16,096 nt of DNA from JAEZHK01 sp964575255 (lineage in GTDB: Bacteria; Bacillota; Clostridia; Christensenellales; Aristaeellaceae), in assembly GCA_964575255.1 (NCBI GenBank), contig CAZNPZ010000058.1:1-16096 (forward strand), given 5' to 3'. A program made the position numbers and the translations under genes. Shown piece after piece: positions 1-6,152 of this stretch (its first letter is position 1; the number at the start of each line of letters is the position of its first letter). Under the pieces are notes generated by a model that saw only the letters and a list, made by a program, of their open reading frames with translations, ran no database searches and had not been told where the DNA came from.

Positions 1-1337
1 GTCATCGCCGCGCCCAGGCTCGTGCCCTCGCCCGGCGCGTAGTGGACGCTGGTCGGCACGCCGAAGACGCTTGCGAAGATGTCCGGCCAGATGCCGCTGT
101 TCGCGCCGCCGCCGGTCAGCATGATGGAGGAGATCGGCGCGCCGTTCTCCGTCATGATGCGCGCGACGGTGCTCAGCGACAGCGCCACGCCCTCGAAGAT
201 CGCCCGCGCGACGTGTCGCTGGTCGTGGTAGAGCGAGAAACCGATGAGACACCCCTTGGTGTTGGGGTCCCAGTAGGGCGTGCGCTCGCCCATGAGCGTA
301 TTGAGGAACATGACGCCCTCCGCGCCCGGCTCGATCTGGCGCGCCATGTTCTCGATGCGGGAGTGATCCGCGCTGGTCTGCTTCCGTCCATCGCTCAAGA
401 GGTTGTCCACGGCCCAGTCGTACGCGGATCCGGCGGTCTGCACCACGCCCAGCGAATGGTTGATCTCGCCGTCCATGTCGAGGTAGTTGAAGATGCGCTG
501 CTTCTCGTCCAAAATTGGTTCCGGCGTCAACTGCGACACCCACGCGCTGGAGCCGATGCAGCAATAGCCCGCGCCCGGTTTGTAAAGCCCGGCGCCGCGT
601 CCGGCGCACGCGCCGTCGCCGCCGCCCATCGCGACCGGGGTGCCGGGCAGAAGCCCGGTGAGCTTTGAAATCTCCCGCGTGATGCGCCCGGAAACGTCCG
701 ATCCCTTGAGCACTTGCGGCATCCGGGCCGGATTGAGGCCAAGGTCGGTCAAAAGCTCCGAGGCCCACTGCTTTTTGTTGAGATCCAGCGCGATCGTCAG
801 CGACGCGTCGGAGTAGTCGGTGAAGCCGATGCGGCCGGTCAGCCGCGCGTACAGATAGTCCTTGGTGTTGAGCCACCAGCGGGTGCGGCGGTACACGTCC
901 GGCAGGTGCTTTCTCGTCCAAAGAATCTTGGGCAGCGTGAAATGGTGATCCAGCCGGTTGCCGGTCATCCGGTAAAAGTCGTCGCGGGAGATCGTTTTTT
1001 CAATCGCAAGCGCCTCGCGCCACGCCCTGGAATCCGAATGCAGGATATTGGGGTAGAGCACACGACCATCTTCCGCGACCGCGATGCAGCCGTTCATCGT
1101 GCCGGAAAGCCCGACGCACGCGATGTCCGCGGGGCTGACCTGGGTCAATAGTTCCCTGACCCCGTCCAGGATCGCCTGGAGCAGCACGTCCGGATCCTGC
1201 TCGGCCCAATTCGGCTTGGGGTAATTGGTCGGGTACTCCTTCTTCGCGACGCAAAGCGCAGCGCCCTTCAGGTCGAAGACCGAGCATTTGCTGCCTGTTG
1301 TGCCCGCGTCCAGGGTCAGGATCAGGTTCTTAGCCAT
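1..1337 (-). CDS. FGGY-family carbohydrate kinase (xylulokinase-like), 3' end cut by window edge
   Basis: About 445 residues are visible and the C-terminus lies off the window. The protein would phosphorylate a sugar or polyol with ATP in the cytoplasm. The N-terminus ILTLDAGTTGSKCSVFD is the phosphate-binding turn of the ASKHA fold. SGTMNG and HSDSRAW near residues 75-100 are the xylulokinase-like substrate loop, and MGGGDGACAGRGAG plus LTGGGANSGIWPDIFA mark the second FGGY domain and its ATP site. The ATG at 1335-1337 follows GGAGG by 6-7 nt. The gene starts 13 bp after the 125-aa membrane protein gene and probably shares its promoter. The family is clear. The substrate is not: xylulose, another ketose or a polyol are all possible, so no symbol is given. 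Confidence 0.9.
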   Translation of the reverse strand, partial: MAKNLILTLDAGTTGSKCSVFDLKGAALCVAKKEYPTNYPKPNWAEQDPDVLLQAILDGVRELLTQVSPADIACVGLSGTMNGCIAVAEDGRVLYPNILHSDSRAWREALAIEKTISRDDFYRMTGNRLDHHFTLPKILWTRKHLPDVYRRTRWWLNTKDYLYARLTGRIGFTDYSDASLTIALDLNKKQWASELLTDLGLNPARMPQVLKGSDVSGRITREISKLTGLLPGTPVAMGGGDGACAGRGAGLYKPGAGYCCIGSSAWVSQLTPEPILDEKQRIFNYLDMDGEINHSLGVVQTAGSAYDWAVDNLLSDGRKQTSADHSRIENMARQIEPGAEGVMFLNTLMGERTPYWDPNTKGCLIGFSLYHDQRHVARAIFEGVALSLSTVARIMTENGAPISSIMLTGGGANSGIWPDIFASVFGVPTSVHYAPGEGTSLGAAM

Positions 1338-1350
1338 GTCGCGCCTCCGG

Positions 1351-1728
1351 TTACTTTTTCCCGCGCCTCGCGCGCTTTTTCTTGCGTCGGTTCCATTCCT
1401 CGCCCGCCGCCGCGCCGACGATGGCGGTAAGCGCCGCTGTCAGCGGCATCCCAGCCGAGAGCGGCGGATACCCCGCGATCAGCCAGTGGATGAGAGTCTG
1501 AAGGATTGGCGGCAGCCAGAACGCCGCGAAGCTGACGAGACCCTTTCGGACGGCAAAAAACGCCGTCAGCGCGCCCGCGAGCGGCACGACGGCCCACATC
1601 ATGATGCCGTAGGCGACGCCCGCCGCGTTGGGATCGGCCGCGAGCAGAACCAGCGCCAGCACCGTCAGGATGGATACGACCAGCGCCTGGCCCAGGAGCA
1701 GCCACAGCCACAGCCACCTCGTCCGCAT
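1351..1728 (-). CDS. small four-helix membrane protein, function unknown
   Basis: A 125-aa protein, mostly hydrophobic. Likely membrane helices lie at residues 4-29 (starts WLWLWLLLGQALVV), 36-60, 65-85 and 93-108, and the tail is strongly basic (NRRKKKRARRGKK), which should stay in the cytoplasm. ATG at 1726-1728 follows GGAGG by 4 nt. A strong promoter lies 29 bp upstream, and the sugar kinase gene follows after 13 bp, so the two are probably co-transcribed. Size and helix count resemble the small uncharacterised four-helix membrane proteins common in Firmicutes, but I do not recognise a family. A role with the kinase is possible only by position. Confidence 0.7.
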   Translation of the reverse strand: MRTRWLWLWLLLGQALVVSILTVLALVLLAADPNAAGVAYGIMMWAVVPLAGALTAFFAVRKGLVSFAAFWLPPILQTLIHWLIAGYPPLSAGMPLTAALTAIVGAAAGEEWNRRKKKRARRGKK

Positions 1729-1756
1729 CGTTCCTCCGAGCGCCCAGTTTTCTTCT

Positions 1757-1786
1757 ATTATAACATTTTTTGTCGAGGCTTATCAA
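1757..1786 (-). promoter_or_regulatory. sigma-A-type promoter of the membrane protein-kinase operon
   Basis: On the minus strand TTGATA (1781-1786) and TATAAT (1757-1762) are 18 bp apart, and the -10 is preceded by TGT, an extended -10. It sits 29 bp upstream of the ATG of the 125-aa gene and points away from the promoter of the XRE gene. Confidence 0.8.
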
Positions 1787-1819
1787 GCGGCGTGAAATTG
1801 CGTCAAGTGAAACTTTTCA

Positions 1820-1848
1820 TGGATAAAGTGCGTCATAAGTGATATAAT
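1820..1848 (+). promoter_or_regulatory. promoter of the small XRE regulator, with overlapping palindromes
   Basis: TATAAT at 1843-1848 is preceded by TGA, making an extended -10. TGGATA at 1820-1825 is a 4/6 match to the -35 with a 17-bp spacer. The -10 is part of the palindrome TATAATTATA (1843-1852), and GGTATACC (1855-1862) covers the expected start of transcription. These are possible operators, perhaps for the regulator itself. Confidence 0.7.
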
Positions 1849-1901
1849 TATACAGGTATACCCGACATGAACAGTCGACGATTGTGCAAGGAGCTGCGAA
1901 T

Positions 1902-2213
1902 ATGGACTACAAGAGCCTGGGCATGAGGATTCGCAAACGCCGCAAGGCGATGCGCATGACACAGGAGGAACTGGCCAGGAAACTGGGCCTTTCGCTGTCC
2001 TTCCTGGGCCACATCGAGCGGGGCACGCGAAAAGCCAGCATCGAGACGTTGGTCGCCATCGCGAACGAACTGAGCCTTTCTGTCGATTACATGCTGCAGG
2101 ATTCGCTGAAGGAAAACGTGCTTCAGCAGACCCCCGCCAGCGGCCGCCAGCGGGTGGTGCTGGAAGAGATCGCAAAACTCATCACGGACAATCTGGAAGA
2201 GTGTGACAACTGA
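1902..2213 (+). CDS. small XRE-family helix-turn-helix transcriptional regulator
   Basis: A 103-aa protein. Residues about 5-62 are a five-helix Cro/CI-type domain: LGMRIRKRRKAMRMTQEELA, then the recognition helix region LSLSFLGHIERGTRKAS, then IETLVAIANELSLSVDYML. The remaining 40 residues are mostly helical and polar and may dimerise. It should bind DNA as a dimer. I chose the ATG at 1902 because AAGGAG ends 8 nt before it. The in-frame GTG at 1884 has no ribosome site. It has its own promoter and terminator and stands alone. The palindromes over its promoter suggest autoregulation. Targets are unknown. Confidence 0.88.
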   Translation: MDYKSLGMRIRKRRKAMRMTQEELARKLGLSLSFLGHIERGTRKASIETLVAIANELSLSVDYMLQDSLKENVLQQTPASGRQRVVLEEIAKLITDNLEECDN

Positions 2214-2243
2214 TCCATCCGCGCATCCCATGTCTCAACTTGT

Positions 2244-2283
2244 AAAAAACGTCGAGAGGGCCGTAAACCCTCTCGATGTTTTT
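2244..2283. terminator. bidirectional intrinsic terminator after the XRE gene
   Basis: Arms TCGAGAGGG (2252-2260) and CCCTCTCGA (2268-2276) enclose a 7-nt loop. A-rich sequence precedes (2244-2249) and GTTTTT follows (2278-2283), so it can end transcription on either strand. Confidence 0.85.
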
Positions 2284-2331
2284 CAAAATCGGACGAGCAC
2301 GCTGGATTTGACTTTTATGCTGACCCGAAAC

Positions 2332-2574
2332 CCCTCTTCGGGAGAGGGTGGAGAGGGCCGCAGCCCTTTCCACATCTGATCAATTCCGGCGGCGTGCACG
2401 GCGGAATTGGCTTTCCCACCAAGGCCGAGCTTGCCCGGCCGACTGGGAAAGCATTCCCGAACCGGTTCCCGCACGGAAACGCCCGCAGGCGTTTCAGGGA
2501 ACCGGCAACGTGCCAAATGCAAAGGAAAGATGCGAAGCAGATTTCCTTTGCGCGTGTCGACAAAGTCGACACGC
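2332..2574. repeat. block of seven adjoining hairpins between convergent genes
   Basis: This gene-free stretch is almost wholly inverted repeats, one after another: 2332-2348 (6-bp stem); 2348-2373 (11-bp stem, one G-T pair, loop CGCA); 2381-2409 (CAATTCCG stem); 2410-2452 (GCTTTCCCA stem with inner GGCCG/CGGCC); 2462-2505 (CCGGTTCCC stem with inner GAAACGCC, loop CGCA); 2519-2551 (GCAAAGGAAA stem); 2552-2574 (10-bp perfect stem, loop AAA). The last abuts the gpr stop codon. No convincing gene crosses it: the open frames here are chance readings through palindromic GC-rich DNA. It may be a cluster of extragenic palindromic elements or a nested insertion of short mobile repeats. Confidence 0.8.
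2552..2574. repeat. 23-bp palindrome, copy 1
   Basis: Arms GCGTGTCGAC (2552-2561) and GTCGACACGC (2565-2574) with an AAA loop on the plus strand. It lies 1 bp past the gpr stop. The same element, in opposite orientation by its loop, occurs at 14104-14126, just past the ROK gene. It has no T-tract. Confidence 0.9.
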
Positions 2575-2575
2575 A

Positions 2576-3487
2576 CTATGGCATCATCGTCGCGATCTCC
2601 GCCTCGCTGAGGCCGGGGTGCAGCGCCTGGTTCAGCCCCAGCGCCACGATGCCGGCCACGTCCTCAACCAGGTCGTCCACTTCACGGGGGGTTACAATCA
2701 TGTCGCCGGTAGCGTTTTTCAGCATATCGTCGGTCAGCTTGTCCAGATCCTCCGGCTCGCCGCCCAGCTTTTCCAGTGCGTCTCGGACGATCGTGGAGGC
2801 ATAGATGACCGTCGGGACGCCGATGGCGATCACCGGCGCGCCCACCGCGTCGCGGTTCAGCGCCCGGCGGTGGTTGCCCACGCCGGAGCCGGGCTGGATG
2901 CCTGTGTCGGTCAGCTGGATCGCGGTGCCGACCCGATCCACCTCGCGCGCGGCCAGGCTGTCGATGGCGACGACGGCGCGGGGTTTCACGCGCTCCGCCA
3001 GCGCCGAGACCATCTCCAGCGTCTCGATGCCGGTGACGCCGAGGACTCCCGGCGCGATGGCGCACACCGGCTGCATTCGGTCGTCCACGCTGTCGGGCAG
3101 TTCCTGAAAGATGTGCCGCGTGACCAGCGTGCGGTCGACCGTCATCGGCCCCAGCGAATCGGGCGTCACCTGACGGTTTCCCAGACCCACCACCATCACC
3201 GGACCGTCGCCCTCCGGCAACATGCGCATCAGCTCCTCGGCCAGGAGCGACGATACCGCCCTGCGGACTTCCGGCTCTCCCGATTTGACCTGGCCGCACT
3301 CCAGTGTAATGTAGCGGCCCAGAGGTTTTCCAAGCATCCTGCCCCCCGCGTCTTCATCAATGACCACCTCGGTGATGGTAATGCCGCCCTCTTCCCAGAT
3401 GGATACCTTGACCCCAGGGATATCCGTTTTCCCCCGCGCGCCTTCCGGCCCGATGGCCTCCATCGCGAGGTCCGTGCGAATCTGCAA
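2576..3487 (-). CDS. gpr: germination protease GPR (aspartic-type endopeptidase of spores)
   Basis: A 303-aa spore protease of peptidase family A25, which degrades the small acid-soluble proteins that coat spore DNA when germination begins. Residues 5-10, TDLAME, copy the cleavage motif of those proteins and are the expected self-processing site. The two catalytic aspartates are D110 in GLGNRQVTPDSLGP and D176 in VVAIDSLAAREVDRV. TGIQPGSGVGNHR and VIAIGVPTVIYAST are further conserved blocks, and MIVTPREVDDLVEDVA lies near the end. From memory Bacillus GPR is about 370 residues. Here the segment before MIVTPREVD is about 50 residues shorter and the pro-region is very short. The start is TTG at 3485-3487, 8 nt after GGGAGG, and a TAG seven codons upstream in frame rules out a longer N-terminus. 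It is divergent from rpsT. Confidence 0.95.
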   Translation of the reverse strand: MQIRTDLAMEAIGPEGARGKTDIPGVKVSIWEEGGITITEVVIDEDAGGRMLGKPLGRYITLECGQVKSGEPEVRRAVSSLLAEELMRMLPEGDGPVMVVGLGNRQVTPDSLGPMTVDRTLVTRHIFQELPDSVDDRMQPVCAIAPGVLGVTGIETLEMVSALAERVKPRAVVAIDSLAAREVDRVGTAIQLTDTGIQPGSGVGNHRRALNRDAVGAPVIAIGVPTVIYASTIVRDALEKLGGEPEDLDKLTDDMLKNATGDMIVTPREVDDLVEDVAGIVALGLNQALHPGLSEAEIATMMP

Positions 3488-3575
3488 ACCGACCGCCTCC
3501 CGAATCTAGCATGCCAGATTGCGGCCCGAACCATCGCGGCTTTCGAACTTTTAACCAAATTCGGTCAACTCAGTC

Positions 3576-3604
3576 TTGCATTCACCTGTCCCGCATGGTA
3601 TAAT
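3576..3604 (+). promoter_or_regulatory. promoter of rpsT
   Basis: TTGCAT (3576-3581) and TATAAT (3599-3604) with an exact 17-bp spacer. The start of transcription would be near 3611, about 30 nt before the TTG start codon of rpsT. Confidence 0.85.
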
Positions 3605-3641
3605 GGCGTTTGTCAGCGAAAAGGCTGGGAGGTGAACAGAA

Positions 3642-3905
3642 TTGCCGAACATTAAGTCCGCCATCAAGCGTGTCCGGGTGAACAGGAAAAAGAACCTGCG
3701 CAACCGCATGATCAAGACCGCCATGCGCACGTCCGTCAAGAAGTTTGACGTCGCAGCCGTCGCAGGCGCTGCCGACCAGCAGCTTCTCAGCACGACCGCA
3801 GCAACCATTGACAAGGCCGCCAGCAAGGGCGTTATCCATAAGAACGCGGCGAACCGCAAAAAGTCGCGGCTGGCCAAGCGCCTGAACAAGGTTGCCGCGC
3901 AGTAA
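3642..3905 (+). CDS. rpsT: 30S ribosomal protein S20
   Basis: An 87-aa, lysine- and arginine-rich protein of the small ribosomal subunit that binds 16S rRNA early in assembly. The N-terminus MPNIKSAIKRVRVNRKKNLR, the middle TAATIDKAASKGVIHKNAANRKKSRL and the end AKRLNKV are diagnostic. Length is normal for the family. The start codon is TTG at 3642, 9 nt after GGAGG of a long GGGAGGTGA ribosome site. A weak start on a strong site is also known for E. coli rpsT, where S20 limits its own translation, so similar control is possible here by inference. The gene is a single-gene unit with its own promoter and terminator. Confidence 0.97.
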   Translation: MPNIKSAIKRVRVNRKKNLRNRMIKTAMRTSVKKFDVAAVAGAADQQLLSTTAATIDKAASKGVIHKNAANRKKSRLAKRLNKVAAQ

Positions 3906-3922
3906 CCCGTTGGATCAAAGAG

Positions 3923-3955
3923 CTGTCCCTGCCGGGGCAGTTTTTTCTTTTTTTT
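3923..3955 (+). terminator. intrinsic terminator of rpsT
   Basis: CTGTCCC (3923-3929) pairs with GGGGCAG (3934-3940) with one G-T pair around TGCC, followed by 15 nt that are T apart from one C. A strong terminator. Confidence 0.93.
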
Positions 3956-3973
3956 GATCCCAATTCCAAGTAT

Positions 3974-4099
3974 AAATTTGTCGTCGGGTCGGGTCTTTTC
4001 GCGCATGACTGTGTCGCTCTCCGCTCAACGTAGCGCTGCTACGTATCGCTCCAGCTCCTTGTCATGCATCGAAAATCCCTCGACCCTTTGGACAAATTT
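3974..4099. repeat. long imperfect inverted repeat (126 bp), possible MITE-like element or structured RNA
   Basis: Paired arms in order from outside to inside: AAATTTGTC (3974-3982) with GACAAATTT (4091-4099); GGGTCG (3986-3991) with CGACCC (4081-4086); TTTTCG (3996-4001) with CGAAAA (4070-4075); GCATGAC (4003-4009) with GTCATGC (4061-4067). At the centre is a perfect hairpin ACGTAGC-GCT-GCTACGT (4028-4044). The unpaired segments either side of the centre share the motif TCGCTC. Nothing between rpsT and the VOC-ACT gene looks coding. Confidence 0.75.
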
Positions 4100-4185
4100 C
4101 TACTTTCCATTGGTATCTCTCAAGGAACCGAGAAGTAAGTTAACGAAGATTTGGAATGAGAAGAAACATAGATAGAAGGATTCAA

Positions 4186-4941
4186 ATGGCATACGTAACC
4201 GGCGTCAGCCCGATTTTTCCGGTGTTGGATATTGAAAAGACCGCGGCGTTCTACGAGCGGCTGGGTTTCCGGGCGGTGTTGTATTTGAACGCGAAGGAGA
4301 AGCACGCCTGCCTGTACCTGGGCGAGGCGGAGATCGTGCTGACCGACGGCGGCGGGCGGGAGACGAAACCCAACCGTGTGCAGCATGGGTACGGTTACGA
4401 CGCGTACCTGTACGCGCGGAACCCGCGCGCGCTGTACGAGGCGTTCTTGAAGAAGGACGTGAAGATCGTCCGTGCGCTGAACGAGACCGACTACGGCAAT
4501 CTGGAGTTTGTGATGGAGGATCCGGACGGTCGATGGCTGGCGTTCGGGATCAAGTCGGCGAACGAGCCGGAGATTCCGCTTGCGGCGATTCCCGGCGCGT
4601 TCACGGTCTGCAAGCCGAGTTCTTTTGTCTGGATGGACAGGCCGTTTCACTTTCTGTCCCGGACGGATCGGGAGCTTTCGCTGGTCTGCCCCACAAAAGA
4701 CGCCCCGGCGGATTGCGAAGCGCGCGAGGACGGCTGGCGCGGCTTCCGGGTGGATGGCGTTTTGGAATTTTCATTGGTGGGCATCCTGTCCCGGCTGACC
4801 GGCGCGCTGGCGGCGGCGGGCGTCCCGGTCTTCGCGGTGTCCACGTACGACACCGACTACCTGTTTGTGAAAGAGAAAGACAACGACCGGGCGCGCGCGG
4901 CGCTTTCGGAAGCGAACTGCCCGATCCGGGAGGAAGCATGA
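4186..4941 (+). CDS. fusion of a VOC (glyoxalase-like) domain and an ACT domain
   Basis: A 251-aa cytoplasmic protein of two joined domains. Residues about 4-125 are a vicinal-oxygen-chelate domain: ISPIF-like start (VSPIFPVLDIEKTAAFYERL), then ACLYLGEAEIVLTD, then LEFVMEDPDGRWLAFGI, as in glyoxalase and bleomycin-resistance proteins. Residues about 138-245 are an ACT domain of the stand-alone amino-acid-binding type (COG3603-like): FTVCKPSSFVWM, then LEFSLVGILSRLTGALAAAG, then VFAVSTYDTDYLFVKE. Both are usually separate proteins. ATG at 4186 follows AAGGA by 5 nt and is preferred over the in-frame ATG at 4156. The stop overlaps the next ATG (ATGA). The fusion suggests a ligand-sensing role, but no reaction can be named. 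Confidence 0.88.
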   Translation: MAYVTGVSPIFPVLDIEKTAAFYERLGFRAVLYLNAKEKHACLYLGEAEIVLTDGGGRETKPNRVQHGYGYDAYLYARNPRALYEAFLKKDVKIVRALNETDYGNLEFVMEDPDGRWLAFGIKSANEPEIPLAAIPGAFTVCKPSSFVWMDRPFHFLSRTDRELSLVCPTKDAPADCEAREDGWRGFRVDGVLEFSLVGILSRLTGALAAAGVPVFAVSTYDTDYLFVKEKDNDRARAALSEANCPIREEA

Positions 4942-4985
4942 CGAACTACGTGGAAGCGGGCTTTACCGTCCGGGAGGAAGCATGA
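4938..4985 (+). CDS. possible 15-codon relay ORF between two ATGA overlaps
   Basis: MTNYVEAGFTVREEA. Its ATG (4938-4940) overlaps the stop of the VOC-ACT gene and its own TGA (4983-4985) overlaps the ATG of the UPF0178 gene. Each ATG follows the same 19-bp sequence TCCGGGAGGAAGCATGACG. It may be translated only to couple the two genes, or be the residue of a small tandem duplication. No function for the peptide is claimed. Confidence 0.35.
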   Translation: MTNYVEAGFTVREEA

Positions 4986-5434
4986 CGGTCCATGTCGACG
5001 CCGACGCCTGCCCGGTGGTGCGTGAAACGATTGAAGTCGCGAAGCGGCACGGCGTACCGGTGGTGCTGCTGTGCGACACGAACCATGTGCTTGCGAGCGA
5101 TTACGCCAGCGTCGTGGTGATCGGCGCGGGCGCGGACGCGGTGGACTTCGCGCTGGTCAACCGCGTGAAAAAGGGCGATATCGCGGTCACGCAGGACTAC
5201 GGCGTGGCGGCGATGGCGCTGTCCCGCGGCGCGCACCCGATCCACCAGAGCGGCATGTGGTATACCAATCAGAACATTGAAAGCCTGCTCGCCGAGCGAC
5301 ACATGCATAAGAAGGCGCGCATGTCACATGCCAAGCATCACCTGAAGGGGCCGAAAAAGCGCACCGCCGAGGACGACGCGCGGTACGCGGAGTCGTTGGA
5401 GCGGTTGATCCGATCGCTGGAGGCACAAGCCTGA
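4982..5434 (+). CDS. UPF0178 family protein (YaiI/YqxD, DUF188)
   Basis: A 150-aa protein matching the widespread UPF0178 family. The N-terminus MTVHVDADACPVVRETIEVA carries the acidic VDADACPV motif. Further family blocks are LCDTNHVLASDYASVVVIGAGADAVD (residues about 31-56), VKKGDIAVTQDYGVAAMAL and the stretch around GMWYTNQNIESLLAERHM. The arrangement of aspartates resembles PIN-like nuclease folds, but the biochemical function was not established as far as I know. The C-terminal third is basic (RMSHAKHHLKGPKKR). ATG at 4982 follows GGGAGG and overlaps the stop of the 15-codon ORF. It ends 14 bp from the convergent XRE-desulfoferrodoxin gene with no visible terminator between them. Confidence 0.93.
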   Translation: MTVHVDADACPVVRETIEVAKRHGVPVVLLCDTNHVLASDYASVVVIGAGADAVDFALVNRVKKGDIAVTQDYGVAAMALSRGAHPIHQSGMWYTNQNIESLLAERHMHKKARMSHAKHHLKGPKKRTAEDDARYAESLERLIRSLEAQA

Positions 5435-5448
5435 CCGCTCGCTCCCTT

Positions 5449-6030
5449 TCACACTTTTACACGGAACAGGCCATGCCAGCTGCAATACGCGTAGATCATG
5501 CCGCGCCCGGCGACCTGAAAGCGCGCCTCGGCGTCCTGCTCCGGGTAGAGCTTGACCAGTTCAACCCGGTTCATCGTGACATAGGCGATAAATGATATGG
5601 AATGCTCCCGGCGCATCGGGTGCGAGATTGTGACGTAGTGGTCCGACTCGACCCTTTCCACCCGGATTTCATGCGCCTCGTCCGCGTCCTCCGCCTCCAG
5701 CGGCGGCAGCGCGACGCCGCAGCAGCTGAACGCGCCCTTGCCGGTCGCGTGGATTACGTTGCCGCACACCGGACATACATAGAAGCAGCCGCGCAGCATG
5801 TTTCCGGCGCGGTTTTTGTTTTCGATCAACTCGCCGGACAGCAGTTCCGCGACCGACACGCCCAGCGCCGACGCGAGCGGCTCAATGAGGCTGATGTCCG
5901 GCAGTCCCCGGCCCGTCTCCCATTTTGAAACCGCCTTGTCGCCGACCATCACCCGTTCGGCCAGTTGTTTTTGGGTATACCCCTTCTTTTCACGCAGCGC
6001 CCGGATCGAGCCGCCGGTCACAAAGCTCAT
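5449..6030 (-). CDS. XRE regulator fused to a two-iron desulfoferrodoxin (superoxide reductase)
   Basis: A 193-aa protein. Residues 6-66 are a Cro/CI-type DNA-binding domain (IRALREKKGYTQKQLAERVM, then VSKWETGRGLPDISLIEPLA). Residues 82-106 hold a desulforedoxin-like iron knuckle: C86-P-V-C89 and C103-C104. Residues 115-193 match the superoxide reductase domain, with every ligand of the catalytic iron in place: H120, H137 in SHPM, H143 in REH, C183 and H186 in YCSWHG. Family knowledge: these iron sites reduce superoxide to peroxide. I infer a redox- or superoxide-sensing regulator, or an enzyme tethered to DNA. ATG at 6028-6030 follows AAAGGAG. The gene is alone, convergent with the UPF0178 gene, with its own promoter just downstream of a tRNA terminator. 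Confidence 0.9.
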   Translation of the reverse strand: MSFVTGGSIRALREKKGYTQKQLAERVMVGDKAVSKWETGRGLPDISLIEPLASALGVSVAELLSGELIENKNRAGNMLRGCFYVCPVCGNVIHATGKGAFSCCGVALPPLEAEDADEAHEIRVERVESDHYVTISHPMRREHSISFIAYVTMNRVELVKLYPEQDAEARFQVAGRGMIYAYCSWHGLFRVKV

Positions 6031-6059
6031 GTTGGTTCTCCTTTTATGATTTCGCCGTC

Positions 6060-6088
6060 ATTGTAGCACGGCGTCAAGTGCCGGGCAA
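6060..6088 (-). promoter_or_regulatory. promoter of the XRE-desulfoferrodoxin gene
   Basis: On the minus strand TTGCCC (6083-6088) and TACAAT (6060-6065) with a 17-bp spacer, 30 bp upstream of the ATG. Just upstream are two small hairpins with 3-nt loops, CTACG/CGTAG (6090-6102) and CCCGC/GCGGG (6104-6116). Confidence 0.65.
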
Positions 6089-6118
6089 CCTACGCTTCGT
6101 AGACCCGCTTTGCGGGCA

Positions 6119-6151
6119 GCAAAAAACCAGCCGTCGCAAAACGGCTGGTTT
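6119..6151 (-). terminator. intrinsic terminator of tRNA-Lys
   Basis: Perfect 11-bp stem AAACCAGCCGT/ACGGCTGGTTT (6124-6134 with 6141-6151), 6-nt loop. Reading the minus strand it begins 1 nt after the tRNA CCA end and runs into six T residues (6121-6126). Confidence 0.92.
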
Positions 6152-6152
6152 C

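Noticed and set aside
3507..3513. CATGCTA on the minus strand as a sigma-G -10 box for gpr
   Set aside because: It fits CATnnTA and a -35-like CGATG lies 18 bp upstream, but transcription would start at the ribosome site itself, leaving almost no leader. Sigma-G control of gpr is expected from biology but not shown here.
2348..3655. 435-codon plus-strand reading frame
   Set aside because: It runs antisense to gpr and through the hairpin block; it has no ribosome site, its composition is that of a GC-rich shadow (R, H, A), and gpr matches a known family fully.
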